From Lentisphaerota bacterium (lineage in GTDB: Bacteria > Verrucomicrobiota > Kiritimatiellia > RFP12 > UBA1067): a stretch of DNA of 44,280 nt. Of the stretch, positions 1-7,118 are shown one piece after another. Positions within the stretch are counted from its first letter, which is position 1, and each line of letters opens with the position of its first letter. Location: NCBI GenBank assembly GCA_015061665.1, contig SUWC01000018.1, positions 1 to 44,280 of the forward strand, written 5' to 3'. A program made the position numbers and the translations under genes. The notes below the pieces were generated by a model. It saw only the letters and a list, made by a program, of their open reading frames with translations, was not told the origin of the DNA and made no database searches.

Positions 1-65
1 AAACGCAAGGAGGTGCGGCGTCTCGCCGCGCCCTACCGTTTAAACAACAATGAAAGGCGAAATCT

Positions 66-338
66 ATGAAACTGAAAATAGACTGGAAAGCACTTGCGGT
101 GCAGATATGGAACGCGCTCAAGCCCGTGATAATCGGGGCCGTCGGCGGAGGCATCGTCTCGTTCTCTGCGAGCGGATGCTCGTCGCTGACTCCCAGCGAC
201 AAGACGCAGACGATGGGCGTCTACGCCTTCGGCATCCCCGGCATCGCGGTCATATCGCAGACCACGCAAGCGGCGGACAACAAGGGCGAAGACTCCAACG
301 TCCCCGTCCAGGTCAACCCCGTCGGCGTCAAGCCGTAG
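66..338 (+). CDS. Small membrane-anchored protein of unknown function
   Basis: A 90-residue protein that I do not recognise firmly. It opens with a short charged stretch (MKLKIDWKA), then a glycine-rich hydrophobic segment at about residues 14-37 containing VGGG and SGCSS, which could be a membrane segment or a poor lipobox with Cys at about 38. The C-terminal half is polar and proline-rich. The ATG is preceded by GAAAGG about 10 bases upstream, which supports this start. The N-terminal pattern resembles very small proteins found in some phages and mobile elements of gut bacteria, but that is only an impression. It sits alone ahead of the tRNA-Thr gene, which reads the opposite way. Confidence 0.5.
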   Translation: MKLKIDWKALAVQIWNALKPVIIGAVGGGIVSFSASGCSSLTPSDKTQTMGVYAFGIPGIAVISQTTQAADNKGEDSNVPVQVNPVGVKP

Positions 339-470
339 GCACCACAGGCGCTACGGGGTGGCGGGCCGGGGCTCCTCAAACGCTACGGGGGCGAGCCCGA
401 CCCGCTCGCCCGACCCAGAAAAAGTGGGGAACCTCCAAGCCACAGATGGCAAAAAGAAGAGGCGCGGGGA

Positions 471-556
471 TGGAGCCGAGGAGTGGATTCGAACCACCGT
501 GTCCTTACGGATCCTGATTACAAATCAGGCGCAATCGACCGCTATGCGACCCCGGC
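471..556 (-). tRNA. tRNA-Thr(UGU) with an extended variable arm
   Basis: An 86-nt cloverleaf with encoded CCA. The acceptor stem is GCCGGGG/CCTCGGC with discriminator U. The anticodon arm CCTGA-TTTGTAA-TCAGG gives anticodon UGU, which reads ACA (Thr). The T arm is GGTGG-TTCGAAT-CCACT. G1-C72, C2-G71 and anticodon G35/U36, all known threonyl-tRNA synthetase determinants, are present. Two features are unusual for Thr: the D stem has only three pairs (GCA/TGC), and the variable region is 14 nt with a possible TCC-GTAA-GGA stem, as in class II tRNAs. Anticodon and acceptor both argue for Thr rather than Ser, Leu or Tyr. Confidence 0.88.
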
Positions 557-571
557 TAGAAAACATTAGAT

Positions 572-601
572 ATTTTACCATTTCCCACCGTCAAAAGTCA
601 A
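572..601 (-). promoter_or_regulatory. Promoter of tRNA-Thr
   Basis: On the minus strand a -35 TTGACT (596-601) is followed after 18 bases by a -10 TAAAAT (572-577) preceded by TGG, an extended -10. The hexamer ends 15 bases before the tRNA 5' end. Confidence 0.65.
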
Positions 602-671
602 TTGCCCAAATTTTGCTTTGCAAGCGTCGCAGATTCCTCCGAGGCGCTAGGAATGGTCGTTTGCCCTACGG

Positions 672-734
672 CCAACGCATCAAAAATTCCTTCTCCCCGC
701 TGACGCGGTGTAGAACGAATTTTTGATGCGTTGG
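672..734. repeat. Subterminal hairpin at the distal end of copy A
   Basis: Perfect 18-bp arms at 672-689 and 717-734 enclose a 27-nt loop containing CCGCTGACGCGG. The same loop core recurs in copy B on arms of different sequence. Confidence 0.85.
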
Positions 735-914
735 AAGTGTTTCAGCAGCCAACAACCAGCGATCAGCGCCCAATCCGGGCGGTCGTGGCGCGCATCTTGG
801 ACTTTCAGGAGGTGTCCAAGTCGCATTCATCGGGCGCGCCCGTCCTTTTTGTGAACGCGCGGGCATCGAGCCCGAGCGGGTTCGATGCAGTCGCCTTGAA
901 GTCTTCTTCCCGCC

Positions 915-977
915 CTATGCCGCCGCCATCAGCTTTAGCAGCTTGTCGTCGTCCCATGCGAGTTCCTTTCGTTTCAC
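915..977 (-). other. Possible 20-codon ORF inside mobile element A
   Basis: A GTG codon at 977, with GGAGG seven bases upstream, opens a frame of 20 residues starting VKRKELAWDDDKLLKL and ending in TAG at 915. The charged WDDDKLxKL pattern resembles the start of small helix-turn-helix proteins, so this may be the remnant of a passenger or transposition gene. It is too short to call a gene with confidence. Confidence 0.25.
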
Positions 978-1141
978 GCTGATTCCTCCGAAGACCGAAG
1001 ACCGCATGCAGGGAAAAGCCATCGGAGCGTAGGCTCGATGCCTACGCACAAAAGATGATCGGGCGCGGCCGATTTGTTGCCCCTAGTATGTCCTAGGGTC
1101 GCACTAGACGCGCCACGACCATTCGGATTGGACACTGCGCT

Positions 1142-1206
1142 GCTCGCCCCGAGCATAGCTCGGGGGTTGCGCCCTATAAACGGGCGCCCCCGCTAGGGGC
1201 GGATAC
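1142..1206. repeat. Three tandem hairpins inserted in copy A
   Basis: These 65 bases replace only 3 bases at the same place in copies B and C. They hold three small palindromes end to end: CCCCGAGC-ATA-GCTCGGGG (1147-1165), GCGCCC/GGGCGC (1169-1187) and GCCCC/GGGGC (1186-1200). Confidence 0.7.
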
Positions 1207-1239
1207 GGCTGCTGGTTGCTGAGGCACTTCCAACGCATT

Positions 1240-1277
1240 AAAAAAAGATCCAGGGGCCCCGAAGGGGAAGGATCGGC
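1240..1277 (-). terminator. Rho-independent terminator carried by element A
   Basis: On the minus strand a GATCC/GGATC stem with an inner GC-rich hairpin (CCCC-TTCG-GGG core) is followed by seven T residues. It lies just beyond the stop codon of the histidine kinase at 1280, so the element supplies this gene's terminator. Confidence 0.75.
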
Positions 1278-1279
1278 TT

Positions 1280-2506
1280 TTAATGCGTTGGCCGTACGTT
1301 TGCCCCGCTTGAGCGGACATCGCCGCTAACTGGCAATGAAATAATGAAGCGGCAGCCGCTTGGATGCGACGCCTCAAGCGCGGCAGAACCACCGTGCATC
1401 TCGGCTATGCGCTTTACAATGGCAAGCCCAAGGCCGCTGCCTCCAGTCCCCTCCCTCGAAGAATCAACCCTGTAGAACCGCTCGAACACGCGCGACGCGT
1501 GCTCGGACGGTATGCCGCGCCCGTGGTCCTCGACGGACACCTCGACGCGCCTTCCCTTCCGCTCGGCCGCAATCCTCACTGTCCGCGAACCGGAATGACG
1601 AAGCGCATTGACGACAAGATTGGAAACCGCACGCTCCAGGAGGCCCCTGTCGCCTTCAACGGACAGCTCGTCGCCGCATTCCCACGAAACCTCGACGCCC
1701 TTCTCGCTCGCCCCCACCTCGAAGCGCTCGGCCGTCTCCTTGACGAGCCCGCGCAAATCGACGCGCTCCACGCCATGCGGGGCGTCGCTGCGCTCCAGCT
1801 TCGCAAGGTCAATAATCCCGCGCGCCAGCGCGTCCAGCCGCTTCGACTCCCCGCGCATCATCGCGACAAGCCGCCGACGGACATCAGGCGGCGCATCGTC
1901 GTCCAACAAGTCCGCCGCGCCAATGATCCCTGTAAGCGGAGTCTTCAGCTCGTGCGAGAAGTCCGCGATGAACTCGCTTCTGAACTTCTCCAGGCGGGCG
2001 AGTTCGCGGATGCGCACGCGCTGCCGGTACGAGAAGAAGAACACGAGCATCACCCCCGCGCCGCCCGCAAAAGCCGCAAGCGCGAACGAAAGCCTGGCGC
2101 GGCGGAACGGCGCAAGGACGCGCGAGCGCGGAATACCGATCCGAACCGTGTGTCCGCCAAGCGGCGCCGAGGCGTAGATTTCGTCGGGATGCATGCCAGG
2201 CCTGCTGGACGAATCGAAGACCAGGCCGCCCCGCAGGCTGAACACGGTCATCCTGAGACCTTCCTCCTCGCACTTCGAGCCAATGGAATGTATCGCCTGG
2301 AAATCACCCGTGTCCAGCGGCTCCCTGAGCGACGAGGCAACCATTGACGCGCGCTCTTCAAGGTCGCGCTCCGCCCAGCCGACGACTGCACGGCGGAATG
2401 ACGACGCCTCGCGGACGAATACGGCGACAAGAAGCACGAACGCCAGAGCGGAGATCGCTGGTGCGGCAAAGTCGCGGAGAAAGGACGATCTGGCAACGCG
2501 TCTCAT
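1280..2506 (-). CDS. PhoR-type sensor histidine kinase
   Basis: 408 residues. An N-terminal membrane segment (about 13-32) and a second one (about 143-165) flank a small periplasmic sensor region. The H-box FIADFSHELKTPLTG, an N-box (RAVSNLVVNALRHSG) and the G1/G2 motifs (DHGRGIP, GSGLGLAIVKRI) of an active HisKA-HATPase kinase follow. The gene overlaps the 3' end of the response regulator gene by 4 bp, so the pair is translationally coupled. Its C-terminus has been altered by element A: the last codons, VRPTH and TAA, come from the element's terminal repeat. Removing the element and one target copy predicts an original end of GANDHS-TAG. The catalytic core is untouched and the kinase should still work. 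Confidence 0.92.
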   Translation of the reverse strand: MRRVARSSFLRDFAAPAISALAFVLLVAVFVREASSFRRAVVGWAERDLEERASMVASSLREPLDTGDFQAIHSIGSKCEEEGLRMTVFSLRGGLVFDSSSRPGMHPDEIYASAPLGGHTVRIGIPRSRVLAPFRRARLSFALAAFAGGAGVMLVFFFSYRQRVRIRELARLEKFRSEFIADFSHELKTPLTGIIGAADLLDDDAPPDVRRRLVAMMRGESKRLDALARGIIDLAKLERSDAPHGVERVDLRGLVKETAERFEVGASEKGVEVSWECGDELSVEGDRGLLERAVSNLVVNALRHSGSRTVRIAAERKGRRVEVSVEDHGRGIPSEHASRVFERFYRVDSSREGTGGSGLGLAIVKRIAEMHGGSAALEASHPSGCRFIISLPVSGDVRSSGANVRPTH

Positions 2507-3198
2507 GGCTTTATCCTGTACCCCACTCCCCGCACCGTCTCGATGTGCGACGCCCAGTCGCCAAGCTTGCGCCTTAGCCCTGCTATCTGGACGTCAACGG
2601 TCCGCTCCGTCACAACCTCCGCGTCGTCGCGCTGAACTGCATCCAGTATGCGCTGGCGCGAAAGGACGCGTCCCCTGTTCGCCGCCAGAAGCGCAAGCAT
2701 CATGAACTCGCCGCGCGCAAGCCGCAGTTCCGTCCCGTCAAGGGAGGCCGACATCGCGCCCTCGTCTATGCGTAGGCCGTCGAAATCCTCTGCGGACGAT
2801 ACGGACGCTCCGCGCCTCAGGACCGCGCGCACGCGGGCGAGAAGCACCATCCTGTCGAACGGCTTCGTCACATAGTCGTCTGCGCCGCAGTCGAGTCCGC
2901 GGACAATGTCCTCAGGCTCGGTCTTCGCGGTCAGCATTATGACGCGGGCCTGCGCCGTCGCGGAATCCTCTCGGATCCTGCGGCAGATCGTGAAGCCGTC
3001 CACTCCAGGCAGCATCACGTCAAGAAGCACCAGGTCAGGCGGACGCGCCTTGATTTCGGAAAGAGCCTCGTCGCCGCGCGCGCATTCGCGAACGTGGCGA
3101 AAACCCGCACCCGCAAGCGCCATGCCGAGAATCGTCCGTATCGTGGGATCGTCCTCGACAACAACGAGCTGCGCCAGTTCTTCAATAGTCGTTACCAT
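2503..3198 (-). CDS. OmpR/PhoB-family response regulator
   Basis: 231 residues. The receiver domain (about 10-125) has the acidic pair in VVEDD, the phospho-acceptor Asp in LLDVMLPG and the conserved Lys in VTKPFD. A winged-helix DNA-binding domain follows (about 135-231), ending in the typical HIETVRGVGYRIKP. It is the cognate partner of the kinase encoded immediately downstream. It has its own promoter directly in front of the ATG with no room for a ribosome-binding site, so its message is probably leaderless. The signal sensed is unknown. Confidence 0.95.
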   Translation of the reverse strand: MVTTIEELAQLVVVEDDPTIRTILGMALAGAGFRHVRECARGDEALSEIKARPPDLVLLDVMLPGVDGFTICRRIREDSATAQARVIMLTAKTEPEDIVRGLDCGADDYVTKPFDRMVLLARVRAVLRRGASVSSAEDFDGLRIDEGAMSASLDGTELRLARGEFMMLALLAANRGRVLSRQRILDAVQRDDAEVVTERTVDVQIAGLRRKLGDWASHIETVRGVGYRIKP

Positions 3199-3204
3199 GC
3201 CAAT

Positions 3205-3213
3205 ATTATACCA
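3205..3213 (-). promoter_or_regulatory. Extended -10 for the OmpR-type regulator, leaderless
   Basis: Minus-strand TGG-TATAAT. The hexamer (3205-3210) ends only 6 bases before the ATG at 3198, so transcription should start at or next to the start codon. Confidence 0.75.
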
Positions 3214-3215
3214 TC

Positions 3216-3908
3216 TTACGCGGACGTTGCGCAGACATGCGCTTCGCCTGCGTATATCCTAACCCCCGCGACGGAAAGCGAACCGTCCGGCATGACCCCG
3301 TCGCATATTCCCTCGACCGGCTCCGGGTCGGAGTCTGTCTGGATTATGCGCACAAAGCGTCCGCGAAGCGCGTCATGCCGAGCAATCTCCGGCTGGAGCG
3401 CGGCAAATCCGCCGCGAAACCACTGCTCGTAAAGATCGGAAAGCTCGGCGAGGACACGATCGAGCGTCCCCGCCACGGACTGCTCGCGCCCCGTGACAAG
3501 GCGAAGCGAAGTCGCGCGGTCCGCGATCTCGGGAGGAAAGGACGTCTGGTTCACGTTGATCCCGATTCCGCATATCACATTGTCGCCCACGCGCTCGCAT
3601 AGGATTCCGGCTATCTTCCGTCCGCCAACCAGAACGTCGTTAGGCCACTTTATCGCACCTCCGGCGACTCGTCGCACTGCGAGCCCTGCGACGAGCGGAA
3701 GCGTCGCCGCTTCTTCAGGCGGCATTCCGGCTACGGAAAGAACGACGGAAAACGTAAGGCTGTCGCCTGGACGCGAGAGCCAGCGGTGTCCGATCCGCCC
3801 GCGCCCAGCCGTCTGCTCCGTCGCCGTGAAGACGTCGCCGTGCGAACCCGCCCGCGCGTCGTTGTTCGTGCTTTCAGTGACTTCCTTGCGGTGTACGGCG
3901 AATTTCAT
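3216..3908 (-). CDS. birA: Biotin--[acetyl-CoA-carboxylase] ligase
   Basis: 230 residues, a class I biotin protein ligase without the N-terminal DNA-binding domain. It activates biotin as biotinyl-AMP and attaches it to the carboxyl carrier protein. The biotin/ATP loop GRGRIGHRW lies at about residues 36-44, and the catalytic IKWPNDVLVGGRKIAGIL block and GIGINVNQ are clear. A short C-terminal domain is present (VRIIQTD onwards). The start overlaps the end of the upstream VIT-protein gene by 4 bp, so it is the last gene of the division/exosortase operon. Lacking an HTH, it should not act as a biotin repressor. Confidence 0.95.
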   Translation of the reverse strand: MKFAVHRKEVTESTNNDARAGSHGDVFTATEQTAGRGRIGHRWLSRPGDSLTFSVVLSVAGMPPEEAATLPLVAGLAVRRVAGGAIKWPNDVLVGGRKIAGILCERVGDNVICGIGINVNQTSFPPEIADRATSLRLVTGREQSVAGTLDRVLAELSDLYEQWFRGGFAALQPEIARHDALRGRFVRIIQTDSDPEPVEGICDGVMPDGSLSVAGVRIYAGEAHVCATSA

Positions 3909-6610
3909 CTGCGCAGGAGCTTTTTCATGTTGGACAGCAGGAAGAAGAGGAACAGCATCGCAGCCAGCACAAAGAAACCCGGCGCATCGCCTTGAACGGC
4001 GGTCGACTCGTCGAAGTCGTACGACTTGTCGCCGTGCAGCGCTTCCTTTTCCTTGAGCGAAAGAGCCTTCTCCTGAGCGGATGTCTCGACGACGATGTAC
4101 GACGTCTGCGTGGTGAGAGCGACATTTCTGCGCGCGGCGTCCAGAAGCTCGCGACGGACGTCAAGGGCCGGCTTAAGGAACGCCCTGTTCTCGAGCTCCC
4201 ATGCCTTCGCGCCCTCGGACCATTTCTCTCCGACGACCTTCGCCCCCTTGAGCCGAGCGAAGACAACCGCCCCGCCTCCGCCGCGCCTGAACGGGACAGC
4301 CGCCTTGCGCCCGTCTTCGGTCTCGAGCATGAACCATCCGTCGACATGATCGTCGGTCAACTTTGCGACGCCAGGCATTTCGCGATTAAGAACGGTCCTT
4401 TCGCGCCTGTTCAAGAATGCCGCCGGCAGCCGAGGCTCATTCGTCACCGCGTCGCCTTCTTTCTTTTCCAGGACGAGCGGACGAATTGTCCCGTTCGCCG
4501 AAACGGACGCGGCGGATTCCCGCATGTAGCGGCGGAGCTTGCGCATGAGCCCTTCCTCATCGATGGAAACGCGGCAAGGCTCGCCCTCCTCTTTCAGCTG
4601 GACCGCATCCGACGCCCGAGCGTCCATCCAAGCCTGCGGCACTACGCTGACAGCCGCGTCCCGCGCGGCGAAAATATCGTTGGCTGACGCCTTGGCGCAA
4701 AGCGGATTTGCTATTTCCCTGCCGTCGAGCTTCATGACCCATGTCGACGAATGCGCATCTGGAAGCCTAACCGTCAACTCGACCTCACGTCCATTCCTGT
4801 CGACGGGGAACACCTTCAGCTTTCCTGCGGTCGGCGTGTCGAGAGTGACAATGGAAGGATCCCTGCGCTGCTCCGTTATCTTGTTGTAGACCCACTCGGC
4901 GGCCTTGCGCTCCGACGCTCGCGCCGTCTTCCACTCGCCGTCCGACATCTTGAGGCGCATTCCCTCGATCCACGCTCCTGCGGGAAGCTCCATGTCCGCA
5001 ATGAATTCGTAGTCCTGGCTAGGCGCGGTTGGCTTCACCAGTACCGCAAAGCGCGCTTCGTCGCCGTTGCCGATCGACGTCGCCTCGGCTGAATAGGTGT
5101 TGATGCTCGGCGGACGTCCAACCCAGAACGACCGTCCCCTGTTACTAGACTGGCGCGCGGAGTTCATGCCGAAGATAGACCCAAAGTCGTTCCTGTGCCT
5201 TTTACGCCAGTCGCGATCGTCATTCACCGCCTTGCCAAGAATGCGCATGTTCAGTTCGTTGCGCAGCTTGTCCGCCATATACATCCCGCCGTAGACGCGC
5301 CACGTGCGCCAGCCGGAAAGAAACGGAGTCTCGGATCCGAACGTGTAATCGTTCACTCCGTTCATGATCTTCTCCGCGCGCTTCTGCGACACCGGCATGG
5401 GCGCGGGCGGGAGGTCGAAGTCCTCCTTCGTATGCCAGTCGACGAGCGCGTTCAGCTCCATGCGCTCGACCTCGACCATCACTGCGAACGTCACCGGCAT
5501 AACAAGAAGTCCCGCAATCGCTACGGACGCCACCGCAAGTCGCGTATGCCTCTTGCGCAACGCGGTGTATGCGCGCGCCACTTCGCGCGACCAGAACGCG
5601 AAAAGGAGAGTCGGCGCGAGAATGAGGAAGCCCGTTCCGACGGCAAGAATCGCAAGGATCGACAGCGGCAGGAACGGCAGGAAGAGTAGGAAAAAGTAAA
5701 GGACAAACGGCGCGACAAGGAGCTTGAGGAACCAGAAGACGAGTCCAAGCGCATCGTCGCGCGGCGGTAGCATCAGGACAAAGCCAGTAGTTATGGCGAG
5801 TCCCCATGCCCACGGATTTGCGAAATCAGCGGGGAACGGAATCTTAGTGTTGAGGGCGAGTCCAGCCACGGGAAGGAAGATGCCTAAAAGCGCGGCACTC
5901 GCAAAACGGCGGAAATTCTCGGGGAACCAGTCGGCGGACGCCCTGTATATCTTGTGGAAGATGCGGATGAGTCCGACGAAGAACACAACGCAGCCGGCAA
6001 AGGCTATGACGACTGTAGCCATCGACACTATGTTCCTGATCAATATATCGCGTTCGCTGGCGTAGCTGAACGGCATGTATACGTTTAGACAGAAACATAA
6101 ATACGCGGCCAGCGGCGGTCCCACAAGGCAAAGAAGCGAAGTCGTGACGTCGCTTGTCCTTGTCATTCTCCAGTCTGCAGTGGCGATGCGCGCAACGCCT
6201 GCGAAAATCACGGGGATGGTTCCGCCAAAGAGGCATAGAAGCGGAGTCGCGCCCAACATCCATCCGTCGACGGCTTTCGCCATGTCGGTCAGGACCGGCA
6301 ATCCAAACCAAAGGAAAAGTCCAGCATATACTCCGAGCAACACCATAGGCCATGCGGGGATACGCTTCGGACGCAGCATCAGCATTCCTGCGGAGCAGAT
6401 GGGAACGACAGCGGACGCCGCAAGCACGGCGATTGCCTTCGCGGGGAGGTCCTCCTTCAGCTCGCCGCACGTAAGCCAGTACATATAGGCGCAGGCTCCA
6501 ATCGCAAGGAGCGGAAGGAGCACATTCGAAACGAGGAACACGACAGGCTTCGCAAACGGCGAAACGTATTCCGCAGAGGACGTGCCTTCAGGCATGGGAT
6601 CGCTATTCAT
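3905..6610 (-). CDS. Multi-pass membrane protein with VIT domain and C-terminal sorting-type tail
   Basis: 901 residues from the ATG at 6610, chosen because GGAAG lies just upstream and the start overlaps the exosortase stop. The N-terminal half has about ten hydrophobic segments. A VIT (vault/inter-alpha-trypsin) domain follows, with VLVKPTAP, ERKAAEWVYNKITEQRRDPS and VELTVRLP. The extreme C-terminus has a short GDAPGFF motif, a hydrophobic stretch and a basic end (MKKLLRR), the layout of exosortase recognition tails. Families with this build (MSEP-CTERM and XrtN-system VIT proteins) are encoded beside dedicated exosortases. It is probably the target of the neighbouring exosortase; its own role is unknown. 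Confidence 0.8.
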   Translation of the reverse strand: MNSDPMPEGTSSAEYVSPFAKPVVFLVSNVLLPLLAIGACAYMYWLTCGELKEDLPAKAIAVLAASAVVPICSAGMLMLRPKRIPAWPMVLLGVYAGLFLWFGLPVLTDMAKAVDGWMLGATPLLCLFGGTIPVIFAGVARIATADWRMTRTSDVTTSLLCLVGPPLAAYLCFCLNVYMPFSYASERDILIRNIVSMATVVIAFAGCVVFFVGLIRIFHKIYRASADWFPENFRRFASAALLGIFLPVAGLALNTKIPFPADFANPWAWGLAITTGFVLMLPPRDDALGLVFWFLKLLVAPFVLYFFLLFLPFLPLSILAILAVGTGFLILAPTLLFAFWSREVARAYTALRKRHTRLAVASVAIAGLLVMPVTFAVMVEVERMELNALVDWHTKEDFDLPPAPMPVSQKRAEKIMNGVNDYTFGSETPFLSGWRTWRVYGGMYMADKLRNELNMRILGKAVNDDRDWRKRHRNDFGSIFGMNSARQSSNRGRSFWVGRPPSINTYSAEATSIGNGDEARFAVLVKPTAPSQDYEFIADMELPAGAWIEGMRLKMSDGEWKTARASERKAAEWVYNKITEQRRDPSIVTLDTPTAGKLKVFPVDRNGREVELTVRLPDAHSSTWVMKLDGREIANPLCAKASANDIFAARDAAVSVVPQAWMDARASDAVQLKEEGEPCRVSIDEEGLMRKLRRYMRESAASVSANGTIRPLVLEKKEGDAVTNEPRLPAAFLNRRERTVLNREMPGVAKLTDDHVDGWFMLETEDGRKAAVPFRRGGGGAVVFARLKGAKVVGEKWSEGAKAWELENRAFLKPALDVRRELLDAARRNVALTTQTSYIVVETSAQEKALSLKEKEALHGDKSYDFDESTAVQGDAPGFFVLAAMLFLFFLLSNMKKLLRR

Positions 6611-7103
6611 AGACGACTTCCTTTCGAAGAGACGAGAAGAACCAAAGAATTCCGAATACCGGCATAAACACCGAAATCCCGATGGCCATGTGTATGGACG
6701 GAATCTGCGCCGCCGAGAAGATCTCGTCGATCGGGACAAGCATCACGAGCCGCGTCGCGTTCGCGAAGACTGCCGCGCACCATGCAATCGCAAGCGCCGC
6801 TGGAATGCGCAGCCAAAGCCGCCTTATCCTCATCCTGAACGCCAGCAGCGCGAAGGCAAGCGAAAAGAAATCTGTCGCCGAGCAAGCGCGCGTGACCACG
6901 ATCGTAACTCCGCGCGCCACGAAGGAAAGCGGGGAGTCGATCAGCGGCACGCTCCAATATAGCGCGGCAGCCTTTGCGGAGGGAAACATAAACAGGTGCT
7001 TCACTCCGGACTCCGGCACAAGGTCGATGGCAAACTTGACGGCAAACGCCAGCAGCATCATCCAAAGCCAGCCGTAAAAAGCGTTTCGTCGCTCCGCACT
7101 CAC
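6603..7103 (-). CDS. Exosortase-family transpeptidase (XrtK-like)
   Basis: 166 residues with about five membrane segments. The three residues of the exosortase/archaeosortase active site are in order: Cys74 in TRACSATDFF, Arg118 in NATRLV and His138 in IHMAIG. Exosortases cleave C-terminal signals of exported proteins at the membrane. The small size and the neighbouring VIT protein suggest the dedicated exosortase K/N type rather than the broad PEP-CTERM type. The start is GTG, supported by a strong AAAGGAGG site six bases upstream. The 3' end overlaps the VIT-protein gene by 8 bp. Assignment to the superfamily is firm; the subtype is inferred. Confidence 0.85.
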   Translation of the reverse strand: MSAERRNAFYGWLWMMLLAFAVKFAIDLVPESGVKHLFMFPSAKAAALYWSVPLIDSPLSFVARGVTIVVTRACSATDFFSLAFALLAFRMRIRRLWLRIPAALAIAWCAAVFANATRLVMLVPIDEIFSAAQIPSIHMAIGISVFMPVFGILWFFSSLRKEVVYE

Positions 7104-7118
7104 TTATGGCCTCCTTTC

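Larger units (their letters stand above)
658..1305. mobile_element. MITE-like element, copy A, with target duplication
   Basis: The element spans 667-1296 (630 bp) between perfect 14-bp inverted termini, TACGGCCAACGCAT (667-680) and its complement (1283-1296). It is flanked by the 9-bp direct repeat CGTTTGCCC at 658-666 and 1297-1305, the hallmark of transposition. Each end carries a long subterminal hairpin (672-734 and about 1230-1292) and a shared module that reads inward. The interior has no transposase, only nested palindromes and a 20-codon frame. It lies at the 3' end of the histidine kinase gene, whose last codons and stop come from the element. Its parent transposase family is unknown; a 9-bp duplication fits several IS families. 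Confidence 0.88.

Noticed and set aside
358-726. Plus-strand open frame across tRNA-Thr
   Set aside because: It reads through the antisense of a tRNA (EWIRTTVS is a typical tRNA translation artefact) and into element A.
3905-6739. Longer reading of the VIT-protein gene, starting at 6739
   Set aside because: The extra 43 residues are Arg/Ser-rich, lie inside the exosortase gene in another frame and lack a ribosome-binding site; the ATG at 6610 has one.
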